Assembly: GCF_020524485.1 (NCBI RefSeq)
Contig: NZ_JAIVLF010000001.1
Location: forward strand, 992,001-1,056,000
Source: Novosphingobium profundi
Lineage (GTDB): Bacteria > Pseudomonadota > Alphaproteobacteria > Sphingomonadales > Sphingomonadaceae
DNA: 64,000 nt
Direction: 5' to 3'
Shown here: positions 8,328 to 17,325 of the stretch, one piece after another
Numbering within the stretch: the first letter of the stretch is position 1
How the letters are laid out: each line of letters begins with the position of its first letter
The notes under the pieces: generated by a model
Database searches by the model: none
What the model saw: the letters and a program-made list of their open reading frames with translations, nothing else
What the model was told of the DNA's origin: nothing
Position numbers and translations under genes: made by a program

Positions 8328-9836
8328 TTACGCGCGGGGCGGCTGGCGGCGGTAGCTCAACGCCTCGGCGATGTGCGCGCGTCCGATCGTCTTGGCTCCC
8401 GCAAGATCCGCGATGGTGCGGCTGGTGCGCAGGATCCGGGTGTAGCCACGCGCGGTAAGGTGGAGGCTTTCGGCGGCCTGGAGGAGAAGCTTTTGCCCTG
8501 CCTCGTCCGGGCTCGCGTGGGTTTCGAGCGCCTCGCCCTGAAGTTCGGCGTTGCTGCGCGCGCCGGTGCCTGCAAGCCGGGCGGTCTGTAGCGCGCGGGC
8601 GCGGCGTACGCGCGCGCCCACCGTGGCGCTGTCTTCGGAGGAACCGGGCCGGGCGAGGTCAATCGCGCGGACCGGGTCGACGTCGACGTGCAAATCGATG
8701 CGATCAAGCAGCGGCCCTGAGACCTTGCTTTGATAGTCGGCCGCACACTTGGGCGCGCGCGAACAGGCCAGTGCGGGATCGCCCAGGTGCCCGCAGCGGC
8801 ACGGGTTCATGGCCGCCACCAGCTGGACCCGCGCGGGGAAGGTGACGTGGGCGTTGGCCCGCGCGACGCTGATCTCGCCGGTTTCGAGTGGCTGGCGCAG
8901 CGAATCGAGCACCGCGCGCTGGAATTCGGGAAGCTCGTCGAGGAACAGGACGCCCAGGTGCGCAAGCGAGACTTCGCCGGGCCGGACCTTGAGCCCCCCG
9001 CCCGTCAGCGCGGCCATCGAGGCGGAGTGGTGCGGGCTGCGATAGGGCCGCGCGCGGCTGATTCGCCCCTCCTCCAGCGTGCCTGCAACCGAGGCAACCA
9101 TCGAGACTTCGAGCGCTTCGGGAGGTGTCAGTTCGGGCAGGATGCCGGGCAGGCAGGCGGCGAGCAGCGACTTGCCCGCGCCGGGCGGTCCGCACATCAA
9201 GAGGTTATGTCCGCCAGCGGCCGCAATCTCCAGCGCGCGCCGGGCGGTTTCCTGGCCCTTTACCTGCTTCATGTCCGGCCCGGGGGCGCTGGCCTCCACG
9301 CGGCCGGGCGCGGGGCGGGGCAGGACCTGGGTGCCCTTCAGGTGGTTGAGCAGGCTGACAAGGTCGGGCGCGGCGGTAACCGGAACCCCGTTCGCCCAGC
9401 TCGCCTCGGTCCCCTGGGCGGCCGGACAGATCAGCGTCTTCTCGGAGGCGCTCGCGTGGAGCGCGGCGAGGAGGACGCCGGGGGAGGGGATGATCCGCCC
9501 GTCGAGCGCAAGTTCGCCCACCGCGATGACTTCGGCCATCTGTTCGGCATCGAGCAGCCCCATCGCGGTCAGCAGGGCGAGCGCAATCGGGAGATCGTAG
9601 TGCGAGCCTTCCTTGGGCAGGTCGGCGGGCGAGAGATTGATCGTGATCCGCTTGGGCGGAAGGGCAAGGCCCATCGCGGTGAGGGCGGCGCTGACGCGCT
9701 GGCGGCTTTCCCCGACGGCCTTGTCGGGTAGGCCGACCAGCGCGAAACCGGGCATCCCCGGCGCTACCTGGCATTGTACTTCGACGGCGCGGGCTTCGAG
9801 GCCCAGATAAGCTACCGTCGAAATGAGTGCGACCAC
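8328..9836 (-). CDS. comM: YifB/ComM family Mg-chelatase-like AAA ATPase
   Basis: A 502-residue protein with the ComM order: N-terminal Lon-protease-like domain (VQCQVAPGMPGFALVGLPDKAV, ITINLSPADLPKEG), then a ChlI-type AAA core with Walker A GPPGAGKS and Walker B LFLDELPEF, and a C-terminal Mg-chelatase domain with LTARGYTRILRTSRTIADL. ComM homologues are hexameric helicases that help branch migration during natural transformation; here that is inferred from the family only. The GTG at 9836 with GGCAGG upstream yields the usual N-terminus; the frame further upstream (to 9920) lacks family similarity. Confidence 0.92.
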   Translation of the reverse strand: MVALISTVAYLGLEARAVEVQCQVAPGMPGFALVGLPDKAVGESRQRVSAALTAMGLALPPKRITINLSPADLPKEGSHYDLPIALALLTAMGLLDAEQMAEVIAVGELALDGRIIPSPGVLLAALHASASEKTLICPAAQGTEASWANGVPVTAAPDLVSLLNHLKGTQVLPRPAPGRVEASAPGPDMKQVKGQETARRALEIAAAGGHNLLMCGPPGAGKSLLAACLPGILPELTPPEALEVSMVASVAGTLEEGRISRARPYRSPHHSASMAALTGGGLKVRPGEVSLAHLGVLFLDELPEFQRAVLDSLRQPLETGEISVARANAHVTFPARVQLVAAMNPCRCGHLGDPALACSRAPKCAADYQSKVSGPLLDRIDLHVDVDPVRAIDLARPGSSEDSATVGARVRRARALQTARLAGTGARSNAELQGEALETHASPDEAGQKLLLQAAESLHLTARGYTRILRTSRTIADLAGAKTIGRAHIAEALSYRRQPPRA

Positions 9837-10002
9837 AAAGGTACCTGCCACGAATAGACTAAGTATTAATTCGTATTTCGAGCAGTATTTGCATCGAGGG
9901 TGCGACCTGTCGAGCCACAATGCGTTGCGAGAGTGAAAGTTTACAGCATTTTAACCGCATCTCTCGCGGATTGGGTAAGGCTCGGGGAGGCAATCTGCGA
10001 CC

Positions 10003-10767
10003 ATGCGCTCATTCACTGCCGCTCTTCTGCCGATCCTGGCCTCCACCCTGGGGCTTGGCGCCCTGTGCGGGGCTTCTCCGGCGGCGGCCCAGCGTATGGC
10101 TTATGAAACGCTCGATCTGGATGACACGTCCCTGGCCGGGCCTGGTGCGCGCAGGTCGCGCCTTATGGTTTCGGGTGGTGCCGTTCTCGACATCTCCCTG
10201 CCCGAGCTGACCGGGCGTGAAGCGGCTTATGGCCCGTTTCGTGTGCTCGATGGCGCGCGGGCGGCACTTGTCGATGCAACCGGGCCGCGCAGTCCGGCCC
10301 AGTTCGCGGCAATGTTGCGCGACTATCCAGGTATCACTGTCCTCGAAATGGTCGAATGTCCCGGCACGCGCGATGACCTTGCCAACCTGGAACTCGGGCG
10401 CCTGATCCGCTCGCACGGCATTGCCACGCATGTACCCTCGGGGGGCTCGGTTCGTTCGGGCGGGGTGGAGCTGTTCCTGGCGGGCACCCGCCGCCTTGCT
10501 GATCCCGGTGCCGAGTTCGCGGTCCATTCCTGGATCGACGAGGATGGGCTACAGCCGGGTGACTACGCGCTCAGCGCGCCGGTGAACCGCCGCTATGTCG
10601 ACTATTATCGGCACATGGGCATGAGCCCGCTCGAGGCCGAGGCCTTCTACGCCATGACCAATTCGGTCCCTTTCACCCAAGCGCGCTGGTTTGGCGCGGG
10701 CGTGATGAGCCTGTGGGTTCCATTCGACGGCGCGGCTACCCTGTCGGATCTGAACGCGCGCTCCTGA
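10003..10767 (+). CDS. secreted COG3904-like (ClpP/crotonase-fold) protein
   Basis: 254 residues with a cleavable signal peptide (residues 1-29, ending in AAAQ after PAAA). The central segment, ITVLEMVECPGTRDD followed by LGRLIRSHGIATHVPSGGSVRSGGVELFLAG and then DPGAEFAVHSW, resembles the periplasmic ClpP-like COG3904 group, where the SGG segment lies where the ClpP-fold oxyanion loop and serine would be. No enzyme activity is established for the group. It is divergent from the ComM-like gene across 166 bp and convergent with a small membrane protein gene. Confidence 0.6.
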   Translation: MRSFTAALLPILASTLGLGALCGASPAAAQRMAYETLDLDDTSLAGPGARRSRLMVSGGAVLDISLPELTGREAAYGPFRVLDGARAALVDATGPRSPAQFAAMLRDYPGITVLEMVECPGTRDDLANLELGRLIRSHGIATHVPSGGSVRSGGVELFLAGTRRLADPGAEFAVHSWIDEDGLQPGDYALSAPVNRRYVDYYRHMGMSPLEAEAFYAMTNSVPFTQARWFGAGVMSLWVPFDGAATLSDLNARS

Positions 10768-10774
10768 CGGTGCG

Positions 10775-11110
10775 TCAGGAGAAGGTCTTTTCGATATCTT
10801 CGGGCAGGTTGGCTTTGGCGCGCTGGCGTGCGCCCAGATAGCCGATCACGGCGAGAATGCCCGCAGGCAGGGTCAGGGCGAGAAGGCCCACGAGCATCGT
10901 GCCCAGGAAGCCCGCATCAAGGTCGGATTGCATCTCTCCCGCCGAGCCTGCAATGGTTACGCCGCCGATCAGCCATGCTCCCAGCGTGGAAAGCAGCTTG
11001 ATGGCAGTGGCGCGGCGAAGGAGGTGCTTGAAGACAAGATGCTCCAGCAGGCTGGCGACCACGAAGAGGGCGAGGAAGCTCACGAAGAGTCCGGTGACGA
11101 TGAGGATCAT
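10775..11110 (-). CDS. small membrane protein of unknown function
   Basis: 111 residues, not recognised. Three to four hydrophobic segments are visible: residues 1-27 (MILIVTGLFVSFLALFVV), about 40-57 (LLSTLGAWLIGGVTIAGS) and 70-95 (GTMLVGLLALTLPAGILAVIGY), then a basic/acidic cytoplasmic tail ending DIEKTFS. The ATG at 11110 has GGAG upstream; codons further upstream look non-coding. It ends 5 bp from the convergent COG3904-like gene. Confidence 0.6.
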   Translation of the reverse strand: MILIVTGLFVSFLALFVVASLLEHLVFKHLLRRATAIKLLSTLGAWLIGGVTIAGSAGEMQSDLDAGFLGTMLVGLLALTLPAGILAVIGYLGARQRAKANLPEDIEKTFS

Positions 11111-11243
11111 GTCGGGGCTCCGTTGGCGCGGGGTGGCCGCCCGGGGGGGGCGATGGGCAGAGGTGGCTGCCAGAAAGAAACAGCACGGCCGGATCAAAAG
11201 CGCAAGAAATCGGCCTTGGGGGCAACGAATCGCTGGCCTCAAC

Positions 11244-11272
11244 TTGACTCTCTTTTCCAGCTCACGTATCGG
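11244..11272 (+). promoter_or_regulatory. candidate promoter for rpmH
   Basis: TTGACT (11244-11249), a 17-bp spacer and TATCGG (11267-11272) form a recognisable sigma-70-like pair about 85 bp upstream of the rpmH start. The -35 is good, the -10 only partial. Confidence 0.4.
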
Positions 11273-11358
11273 CGCGCATCTGATTTGGGGTCGTTTCGCA
11301 GCAGGCGGCCTTTTTGTTCGGTCCTTGAACGGGCCAATTGAACTATTCGAGGACTGAC

Positions 11359-11493
11359 ATGAAGCGCACTTTCCAGCCCAGCCGCCTTGTCCGCGCCCGC
11401 CGTCACGGCTTCCGCGCACGCACGGCGACCGTCGGTGGCCGCAAGGTGCTTCGCGCGCGCCGCGCTCGCGGCCGCAAGAAGCTTTCGGCCTGA
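11359..11493 (+). CDS. rpmH: 50S ribosomal protein L34
   Basis: A 44-codon gene encoding the highly basic L34 protein. It begins [20 protein letters not shown] and ends [12 protein letters not shown], exactly the family length and composition. The ribosome site GAGGA lies 6 bases before the ATG. As usual it heads the rpmH-rnpA-yidD-yidC cluster, but here the gap to rnpA is 222 bp, longer than in many bacteria. Confidence 0.97.
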   Translation: MKRTFQPSRLVRARRHGFRARTATVGGRKVLRARRARGRKKLSA

Positions 11494-11510
11494 TCTTATT
11501 GGCATTCCCG

Positions 11511-11534
11511 CTTTCCGGGCGCGCGTCCGGAAAG
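11511..11534 (+). terminator. hairpin after rpmH (possible attenuator)
   Basis: CTTTCCGG (11511-11518) pairs with CCGGAAAG (11527-11534), and the stem can extend by about three pairs with a wobble. It starts 17 bases after the rpmH stop. There is no T-tract, so rather than a full terminator it may protect the rpmH message or lower readthrough into rnpA. Confidence 0.4.
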
Positions 11535-11715
11535 TGGAAATGAACGTCGCGGCCCGCGCAGGCGCCTGGGTCTCCTTCGGGAGGTTTCCGGTGATTGCGC
11601 GGGCCACCGTCGTTTGGGAATCCGCCGTCGCCCTGGCCTGTCGGTCGAGGCCGATTGGCGATTCGCCCGATGAGAGCTTGCCCGCCTGCCGCGCCGCGGT
11701 AGGCTCCGGCCTGCC

Positions 11716-12183
11716 ATGACCCAGATACCCTACCAGATCCTGAGCCAGCGCTCCGACTTCCTTGCGGCCAACAAGGGCACGCGGGTGGCGCGTGCGGGCT
11801 TTGTGCTGCTTGCGAATCGCAATGCGGGCAAGGGTGTGCGCGCGGGCATCACGGTGACCAAGCGAATCGGAAATGCCGTTGTCCGCAACCGCATGAAGCG
11901 CCGCTTCCGGGCGCTCCTGCGCGAGCTTCTGCCCGAGCACGGCCTGCCCGATACCGACCACGTCCTGATCGGCCGCGAAGACGGCATCGAACGCGACTTC
12001 GCGCTTCTACGCGAAGAGCTTGTTGCCGCGCTCGGGCGGGCGCGTGACGGGAAGGGGGATCCCCCGCGTGGACCTCGCCGGGGCAAGCGACCACCCCGCA
12101 AGCATTCGAGCGCGGAACGGGGTAAGGGCCAGGCAAAGGGCGGACAGGCCGGTTCTTCGGTGCCGGAGCCTGTGGCGCCGTGA
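11716..12183 (+). CDS. rnpA: ribonuclease P protein component
   Basis: The protein subunit of RNase P, which with the RNA subunit matures tRNA 5' ends. The family signature is clear: [29 protein letters not shown] (RNR region at about residues 50-66). At 155 residues it is longer than many bacterial homologues because of a C-terminal tail of about 45 residues rich in Gly, Pro, Lys and Arg (after [19 protein letters not shown]). The last 4 bases overlap the GTG start of yidD, indicating translational coupling. Confidence 0.95.
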   Translation: MTQIPYQILSQRSDFLAANKGTRVARAGFVLLANRNAGKGVRAGITVTKRIGNAVVRNRMKRRFRALLRELLPEHGLPDTDHVLIGREDGIERDFALLREELVAALGRARDGKGDPPRGPRRGKRPPRKHSSAERGKGQAKGGQAGSSVPEPVAP

Positions 12184-12476
12184 AGCGGCTCCTGGCCTTC
12201 CTCGCGCGGCTGCCCGGCCTGTTGCTGATTGCCATTGCGCGGGCCTGGCAGCTCGGCCCTTCGGCGGTGCTTCCCCCCACCTGCCGCTTTGCACCGTCCT
12301 GCTCGCAATACGCCATCGAGGCGGTGCGTGCCCACGGTGCGATTAAGGGTGGATGCTATGCGATATGGCGTCTATTGCGCTGCAACCCGTGGGGCGGGCA
12401 CGGCTACGATCCGGTGCCCGGAACGCAAAACCAATCCAAGAGCGAGACCGCATCGGCGGACCGCTGTTGCCACTGA
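12180..12476 (+). CDS. yidD: membrane protein insertion efficiency factor YidD
   Basis: A 98-residue YidD protein: a hydrophobic N-terminal amphipathic helix, then the diagnostic cysteines and motif [42 protein letters not shown]. It binds the inner face of the membrane and assists YidC-dependent insertion. The GTG start overlaps the rnpA stop by 4 bases; yidC follows 24 bases downstream, so the three genes are probably one transcript. Confidence 0.95.
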   Translation: MKRLLAFLARLPGLLLIAIARAWQLGPSAVLPPTCRFAPSCSQYAIEAVRAHGAIKGGCYAIWRLLRCNPWGGHGYDPVPGTQNQSKSETASADRCCH

Positions 12477-12500
12477 CGAGACGACGACAGGAAAGCCTTC

Positions 12501-14273
12501 GTGCAAAACCAGCGTAACATCATTCTAGCGGTCGTTCTGACGGCGCTTGTGCTTTTCGGGTGGGAGGCCGGTGTCGGCTATTTCTACCCGCAGGCCAAGA
12601 CGCCCGCGAAGACGGTCGAGGCCGGCGGGGCCGAGGAAGCGACCGAACCCGGCAAGCCGACCCGTGAAGGCGGTCTTCGCGATGCGGCCGCCGTGGCGCT
12701 GGAAAAGAAGGACCTCAAGAGCGCGCTGGCCGCTGGCGAGCGCGTGGCGATCGAGGCCCCGGCAGTGTCTGGCTCGATCAACCTGGTCGGTGGCCTGGTC
12801 GACGATCTCGTCCTCAACGAACACCGCGAGACGGTGGACAAGGATTCGGGCCCTGTTCGTCTTTACTCTCCCTCGGGCACGCCCGCGCAGCAGTTCGCCC
12901 AGTTCGGCTGGGTGGGCGAGGGCGCTGCGACGCCCAACGCGGGCACCGTGTGGAACGTGAAGGACGGCGCCAAGCTGACCCCCTCCACCCCGGTCACGCT
13001 GACCTGGGAAAACGGCAAGGGCCAGACCTTCGCGCTGACCTACAAGGTCGATGACAACTACATGCTCACGGTCGAGCAGTCGGTGGCGAACACCGGCCAG
13101 GCCCCCGTGATCGTGCAGCCTTTCGCGCTCATCAACCGCACTGACAAGACCGCCAGCCTCGACAGCTTCCAGGTCCACTCGGGCCCGGTTGGCGCGTTTG
13201 ACGGCTCGGTTTCGTTCGGCACCGATTACGATGATATCGCCGAGGAAAAGACCATCGAGACCGCGGGCAACGCGGACTGGATCGGCTTCACCGACGTCTA
13301 CTGGATGTCGACCCTTGCCCCCGTTGGCGCCAAGGCCGAGGGCACCTATCGTGCGCTTGGCAACGACCTGTTCCGTGCCGACCTCATGTACCCGCAGCAG
13401 GCGCTCCAGCCCGGCCAGAAGCTGAGCCGCACAACCAAGCTCTTCGCCGGCGCCAAGGAGCACAACGTGCTCGACGCCTATGAAGCGCAGGGGATCACCA
13501 ACTTCGGTCTCGCCATCGACTGGGGCTGGTTCCGCTGGTTCGAGAAGCCGATCTTCTGGCTGCTCGTGAAGCTCTTCAGCCTTGTCGGCAACTTCGGCGT
13601 CGCGATCATCCTGCTGACCGCCATCGTGCGCGGCATCATGTTCCCGATTGCCCAGCGCGGCTTCGCCTCGATGGCCGCCATGCGCGCCGTCCAGCCCAAG
13701 ATGAAGGCGATCCAGGAGCGCTACAAGGACGATAAGCAGAAGCAGCAGCAGGAGGTCATGAAGCTGTACAAGGAGGAAGGCGTGAACCCGCTCGCGGGCT
13801 GTCTTCCCATGTTGCTTCAGATCCCGGTGTTCTTCGCGCTGTACAAGACGCTGATCCTTGCGATCGAGATGCGCCACCAGCCTTTCATCCTGTGGATCAA
13901 GGACCTGTCTGCGCCCGATCCGCTGCACATCCTCAACCTCTTCGGCCTGATCCCGTTCGATCCGCCGAGCTTCCTGGGGATCGGTGTGCTGGCACTGCTG
14001 CTGGGCGTGACCATGTTCCTGCAGTTCCGCCTGAACCCGGCGCAGATGGACCCGACCCAGCAGCAGATCTTCATGATCATGCCCTGGTTCATGATGTTCG
14101 TGATGGCGCCGTTCGCTTCGGGACTGCTCCTGTACTGGATCACCTCGAACCTGCTTACGATTGCGCAGCAGAAGTATCTCTACTCGCGCCATCCTCAGCT
14201 CAAGGCACAGACCGAGAAGGTTGCCGAGGATAGCGCTCGCGCCAAGGCGCGTGAAAAGAAGGGCAAGGCCTAA
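12501..14273 (+). CDS. yidC: membrane protein insertase YidC
   Basis: 590 residues, the usual length for a Gram-negative YidC. It has an N-terminal membrane anchor (LAVVLTALVLFGWEAGVGY), a long periplasmic beta-sandwich domain (about residues 60-350), then the conserved five-helix insertase core with GCLPMLLQIPVFFALYKTLI and a positively charged tail (AREKKGKA). It inserts inner-membrane proteins alone or with SecYEG. GTG start; the stop is immediately followed by the engB GTG. Confidence 0.97.
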   Translation: MQNQRNIILAVVLTALVLFGWEAGVGYFYPQAKTPAKTVEAGGAEEATEPGKPTREGGLRDAAAVALEKKDLKSALAAGERVAIEAPAVSGSINLVGGLVDDLVLNEHRETVDKDSGPVRLYSPSGTPAQQFAQFGWVGEGAATPNAGTVWNVKDGAKLTPSTPVTLTWENGKGQTFALTYKVDDNYMLTVEQSVANTGQAPVIVQPFALINRTDKTASLDSFQVHSGPVGAFDGSVSFGTDYDDIAEEKTIETAGNADWIGFTDVYWMSTLAPVGAKAEGTYRALGNDLFRADLMYPQQALQPGQKLSRTTKLFAGAKEHNVLDAYEAQGITNFGLAIDWGWFRWFEKPIFWLLVKLFSLVGNFGVAIILLTAIVRGIMFPIAQRGFASMAAMRAVQPKMKAIQERYKDDKQKQQQEVMKLYKEEGVNPLAGCLPMLLQIPVFFALYKTLILAIEMRHQPFILWIKDLSAPDPLHILNLFGLIPFDPPSFLGIGVLALLLGVTMFLQFRLNPAQMDPTQQQIFMIMPWFMMFVMAPFASGLLLYWITSNLLTIAQQKYLYSRHPQLKAQTEKVAEDSARAKAREKKGKA

Positions 14274-14942
14274 GTGGACGCACAGGATTATCTCGGCGGC
14301 AAGGAAGAGCGCGACGAGGCGCTGATCGAGGAGGCGCGCAAGCTCTTCTCGGGCCCCGTCACGTTCCTCAAGAGCGCGCCGGACCTCAAGTTCCTGCCCG
14401 ATCCGACCGCGCCGGAGATCGCGTTCTGCGGTCGCTCGAACGTCGGCAAGTCCTCGCTCCTGAATGCGCTCACCGGGCGCAAGGCGATTGCGCGTACTTC
14501 GGTGACGCCGGGGCGCACGCAGGAGCTCAACTTCTTCGAGGTGGGCGACCCGCTCAACTTCCGGCTGGTTGACATGCCCGGCTATGGCTTTGCCAAGGCG
14601 CCGCTCGCGGTGGTCGAGAAGTGGCGCCGTCTGGTGCGCGACTATCTGCGTGGCCGCGTGGTGCTCAAGCGTAACCTGCTGCTTGTCGATTCGCGCCACG
14701 GCGTGAAGGCGGTCGATGCCGAGATGATGAAGATGCTGGACGAGGCCGCCGTGGGCTACCGCATCGTCCTCACCAAGGCCGACAAGATCAAGGCGACCGA
14801 ACTGGAGAAGGTTCACGCCGAAACGCTGGCCGAAGCGCGCAAGCACCCGGCCGCGTTTCCTTTCGTCCATGTCACGAGTTCGGAAAAAGGCTTGGGGATC
14901 GCGGAGTTGCGTGCTGCCGTCCTGGGGGACTCGCGTCTCTGA
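14274..14942 (+). CDS. engB: ribosome biogenesis GTP-binding protein EngB/YsxC
   Basis: 222 residues of a TRAFAC-class GTPase needed for large-subunit assembly. Motifs: G1 GRSNVGKSS, G2-region TSVTPGRTQ, G3 DMPGYG, G4 TKADK and G5-like VTSSEKG. Its GTG start directly abuts the yidC stop, so it is the last gene of the rpmH-yidC cluster. Confidence 0.96.
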   Translation: MDAQDYLGGKEERDEALIEEARKLFSGPVTFLKSAPDLKFLPDPTAPEIAFCGRSNVGKSSLLNALTGRKAIARTSVTPGRTQELNFFEVGDPLNFRLVDMPGYGFAKAPLAVVEKWRRLVRDYLRGRVVLKRNLLLVDSRHGVKAVDAEMMKMLDEAAVGYRIVLTKADKIKATELEKVHAETLAEARKHPAAFPFVHVTSSEKGLGIAELRAAVLGDSRL

Positions 14943-15096
14943 TCGCTGCGGAGTGTGGCGCAGATGCGCCGCGTCCCGCAAATCCGGGACTGTGACGATT
15001 GCGTGACAGCCTGCGGGCAGGTATCGGGCGGCGGCCCCGGCCCGAATCGGCCGATCCGCTTCCCCATCCGCCAGCTCAGGAGCCAAGGGACACACC

Positions 15097-16221
15097 GTGC
15101 GTCAGATTGCCGTTCTTCCATATCGCAGCGAAAGCCCGGCGATTGACGCCCCTGTCCAGATCCTCCTCATCACCTCGCGTGAGACACGCCGCTGGGTGAT
15201 CCCCAAGGGCGGGCTGATGAAAGGCAAGAGTCCGCATGCCGCCGCCGCGCAGGAAGCCGAGGAAGAGGCGGGCGTGCTCGGCGCGGTCTGCCCCATTCCG
15301 CTCGGCTCCTTCCGTTACCGCAAGCGTCGCGCTTCGGGCGCGCGGGTCTGGGCCGATGTCGATGTCTTTCCCTTCGCCGTCACCGAAATGCTCGACACCT
15401 GGGACGAGCAGCACCAGCGCGACCGCCGCTGGTTCTCGCTGACCGAGGCGGCCGAGGCGGTCGACGAAGAAGATCTGAGGGCGCTTATCCGCTCTTTCGG
15501 TGCGAGCGAATTCCGCGCCGCTGCCAGCCCCGCGCGGGTGTTCTCGGCCATGGCCGACAGGACAGGAGTCAATGCAATGTTCGCCTGGTTTCAGAAGCTT
15601 CTCCCCCAGCAGGGTGAGTTCTTCGACCTTTTCGAGAAGCAGGCCGCAACGCTCGTCGCTGGCGCCGATGCGCTCGCGCGCCTCGCGCAGGGCGGGCAGG
15701 GCCGCAACCAGCACATCCGCGAGATCGAGGAGCGTGAGCACGACGCCGACGAGATCACCCGCGAGGTGCTTCATTCGGTGCGCCGCACCTTCCTGACGCC
15801 TTTCGACCGCTCGGCGATTACCAGCCTCATCACCACGATGGACGATGCCATCGACGAGATGCAGCAGGTGGCCGGTGCGGTCAGCCTCTATGAGGTTGAA
15901 GAGTTCGAGCCCGAGATGGTCGACATGGCCGCGATCATTGTCGATGCCGCGCGCCTCACCGCCGAGATCATGCCGCTCCTACGCAAGATCGCCGACAACG
16001 GCCACCGCCTGCACGAGCTGACCGAGCGTCTGGTGCGCATGGAAGGCCATGCCGATGACATCCACGCCGCCGGTCTCAAGCGCGTCTACAAGGCAAGCCA
16101 GCAGACCGAGCCGCTGCACTTCATCGTGCGCCAGGAAATGTTCAAGCGCCTCGAGCGCGTCGTCGACCGTTTCGAGGATCTCGCCAACGAGATCGACGGT
16201 CTCGTCATCGACCACGCCTGA
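15097..16221 (+). CDS. NUDIX hydrolase fused in frame to a DUF47 (PhoU-like) protein
   Basis: One open frame of 374 codons joins two proteins that are normally separate. Residues 1-150 are a NUDIX hydrolase of the diphosphoinositol-polyphosphate-hydrolase-like kind: RRWVIPKGGLMKGKSPHAAA then QEAEEEAGV (the metal-binding EAEEEAG is kept, though the first Glu and the Arg of the textbook box are replaced). Residues 161-374 are a DUF47/PhoU-like all-helical protein beginning MFAWFQKLLPQQGEFFDLFE. At the junction an ATG (15577) keeps its own AGGAG, 8 bases upstream, so the second half can also be made alone. The PiT transporter follows 16 bp later, which implies a role in phosphate uptake control. 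Confidence 0.85.
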   Translation: MRQIAVLPYRSESPAIDAPVQILLITSRETRRWVIPKGGLMKGKSPHAAAAQEAEEEAGVLGAVCPIPLGSFRYRKRRASGARVWADVDVFPFAVTEMLDTWDEQHQRDRRWFSLTEAAEAVDEEDLRALIRSFGASEFRAAASPARVFSAMADRTGVNAMFAWFQKLLPQQGEFFDLFEKQAATLVAGADALARLAQGGQGRNQHIREIEEREHDADEITREVLHSVRRTFLTPFDRSAITSLITTMDDAIDEMQQVAGAVSLYEVEEFEPEMVDMAAIIVDAARLTAEIMPLLRKIADNGHRLHELTERLVRMEGHADDIHAAGLKRVYKASQQTEPLHFIVRQEMFKRLERVVDRFEDLANEIDGLVIDHA

Positions 16222-16237
16222 GCCGTAGCCTTATCCC

Positions 16238-17239
16238 ATGGATCATACGCTTGCCCTGCCGCTGCTGATCGGCCTCGTCGGCCTTGCGCTGGCCTTCGAC
16301 TTCCTGAACGGCCTGCATGATGCGGCCAACGCCATTGCGACCGTGGTGGCCACGCGCCTGCTGTCGCCGGTGGTTGCCGTGCTCTTCGCCGCGAGCGGCA
16401 ACTTCATTGCCTACTGGTTCGTGGGGCTTCACGTCGCCGAGACGGTGGGCAAGGGCATCGTCGATGCCGACGCGATCACGCCCGCTGTGGTCTTCGGGGC
16501 GCTGGTGGGCGCGATGTTCTGGAACGTCGTCACCTGGCTCAAGGGTATTCCCTCCAGTTCCAGCCATGCGCTGATCGGCGGCCTTCTGGGCGCGGGCATG
16601 ATGCACGGCGGCTTTGGCGTTGTTGAGAGTTCGGGCACCACCAAGACGGTCGTGGCGATCTTCCTTTCGCCGATGATCGGTTTTGGCATCGCCATGCTGC
16701 TGATGCTGCTGACCAGCTGGCTGTTCAAGGGCACGAGCCCGCGCGGCTCGACCACCGTGTTCAAGACGCTGCACCTGTTCTCCTCGGCGGCCTATTCGAT
16801 CAGCCATGGCGGCAACGACGCGCAGAAGACGATGGGCATCATTGCGGTGCTGCTCTATTCGACCGGGCACCTCGAAGGCGGTTTCCACGTGCCCGAATGG
16901 GTCGTGCTGTCCTGCTACACCGCGATTGCACTGGGCACGCTGTCGGGGGGCTGGAAGATCATCAAGACGATGGGCTCCAAGCTCACCAAGCTGAACCACC
17001 ACTCCGGTTTCTGCGCCTCGACGGCCGGTTCCATCGTCGTCTTCGGCGCGAGCGCAATGGGCATTCCCGTCTCGACCACGCACGCGATTACCGGCTCGGT
17101 CGTGGGTACGGGCGCGGCCCGCCGCGCCAGCGCGGTGCGCTGGTCGGTCGCGAGCCGCGTGATCGTCGCTTGGTTCATCACCATTCCGGCCAGCGCCATC
17201 GTCGGCGCCATTTTCTATCTCATCACTCGCGCGTTCTGA
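16238..17239 (+). CDS. pit: inorganic phosphate transporter, PiT family
   Basis: 333 residues, about ten membrane segments. The two inverted PiT signature repeats are visible: DFLNGLHDAANAIATVVATR near the N-terminus and GGNDAQKTMG in the middle, with the motif GIPVSTTHAITGSVVG near the end. PiT carriers import phosphate as a metal-phosphate complex driven by a proton gradient. It follows the DUF47 frame by 16 bp, the standard DUF47-pit pairing; DUF47 proteins are thought to regulate the transporter. Confidence 0.95.
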   Translation: MDHTLALPLLIGLVGLALAFDFLNGLHDAANAIATVVATRLLSPVVAVLFAASGNFIAYWFVGLHVAETVGKGIVDADAITPAVVFGALVGAMFWNVVTWLKGIPSSSSHALIGGLLGAGMMHGGFGVVESSGTTKTVVAIFLSPMIGFGIAMLLMLLTSWLFKGTSPRGSTTVFKTLHLFSSAAYSISHGGNDAQKTMGIIAVLLYSTGHLEGGFHVPEWVVLSCYTAIALGTLSGGWKIIKTMGSKLTKLNHHSGFCASTAGSIVVFGASAMGIPVSTTHAITGSVVGTGAARRASAVRWSVASRVIVAWFITIPASAIVGAIFYLITRAF

Positions 17240-17257
17240 GCCGTTTCCGATGACATG

Positions 17258-17285
17258 CCTCCCCCTCGACATCGCCGGGGGGAGG
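17258..17285 (+). terminator. hairpin downstream of the phosphate transporter gene
   Basis: CCTCCCCC (17258-17265) pairs with GGGGGAGG (17278-17285) 18 bp after the PiT stop. No T-tract follows. A weak terminator or message-stabilising stem is possible. Confidence 0.4.
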
Positions 17286-17325
17286 GCTTAGGCCTGCCGG
17301 GCATAGCCAGAGGGATGCCGGCGCC

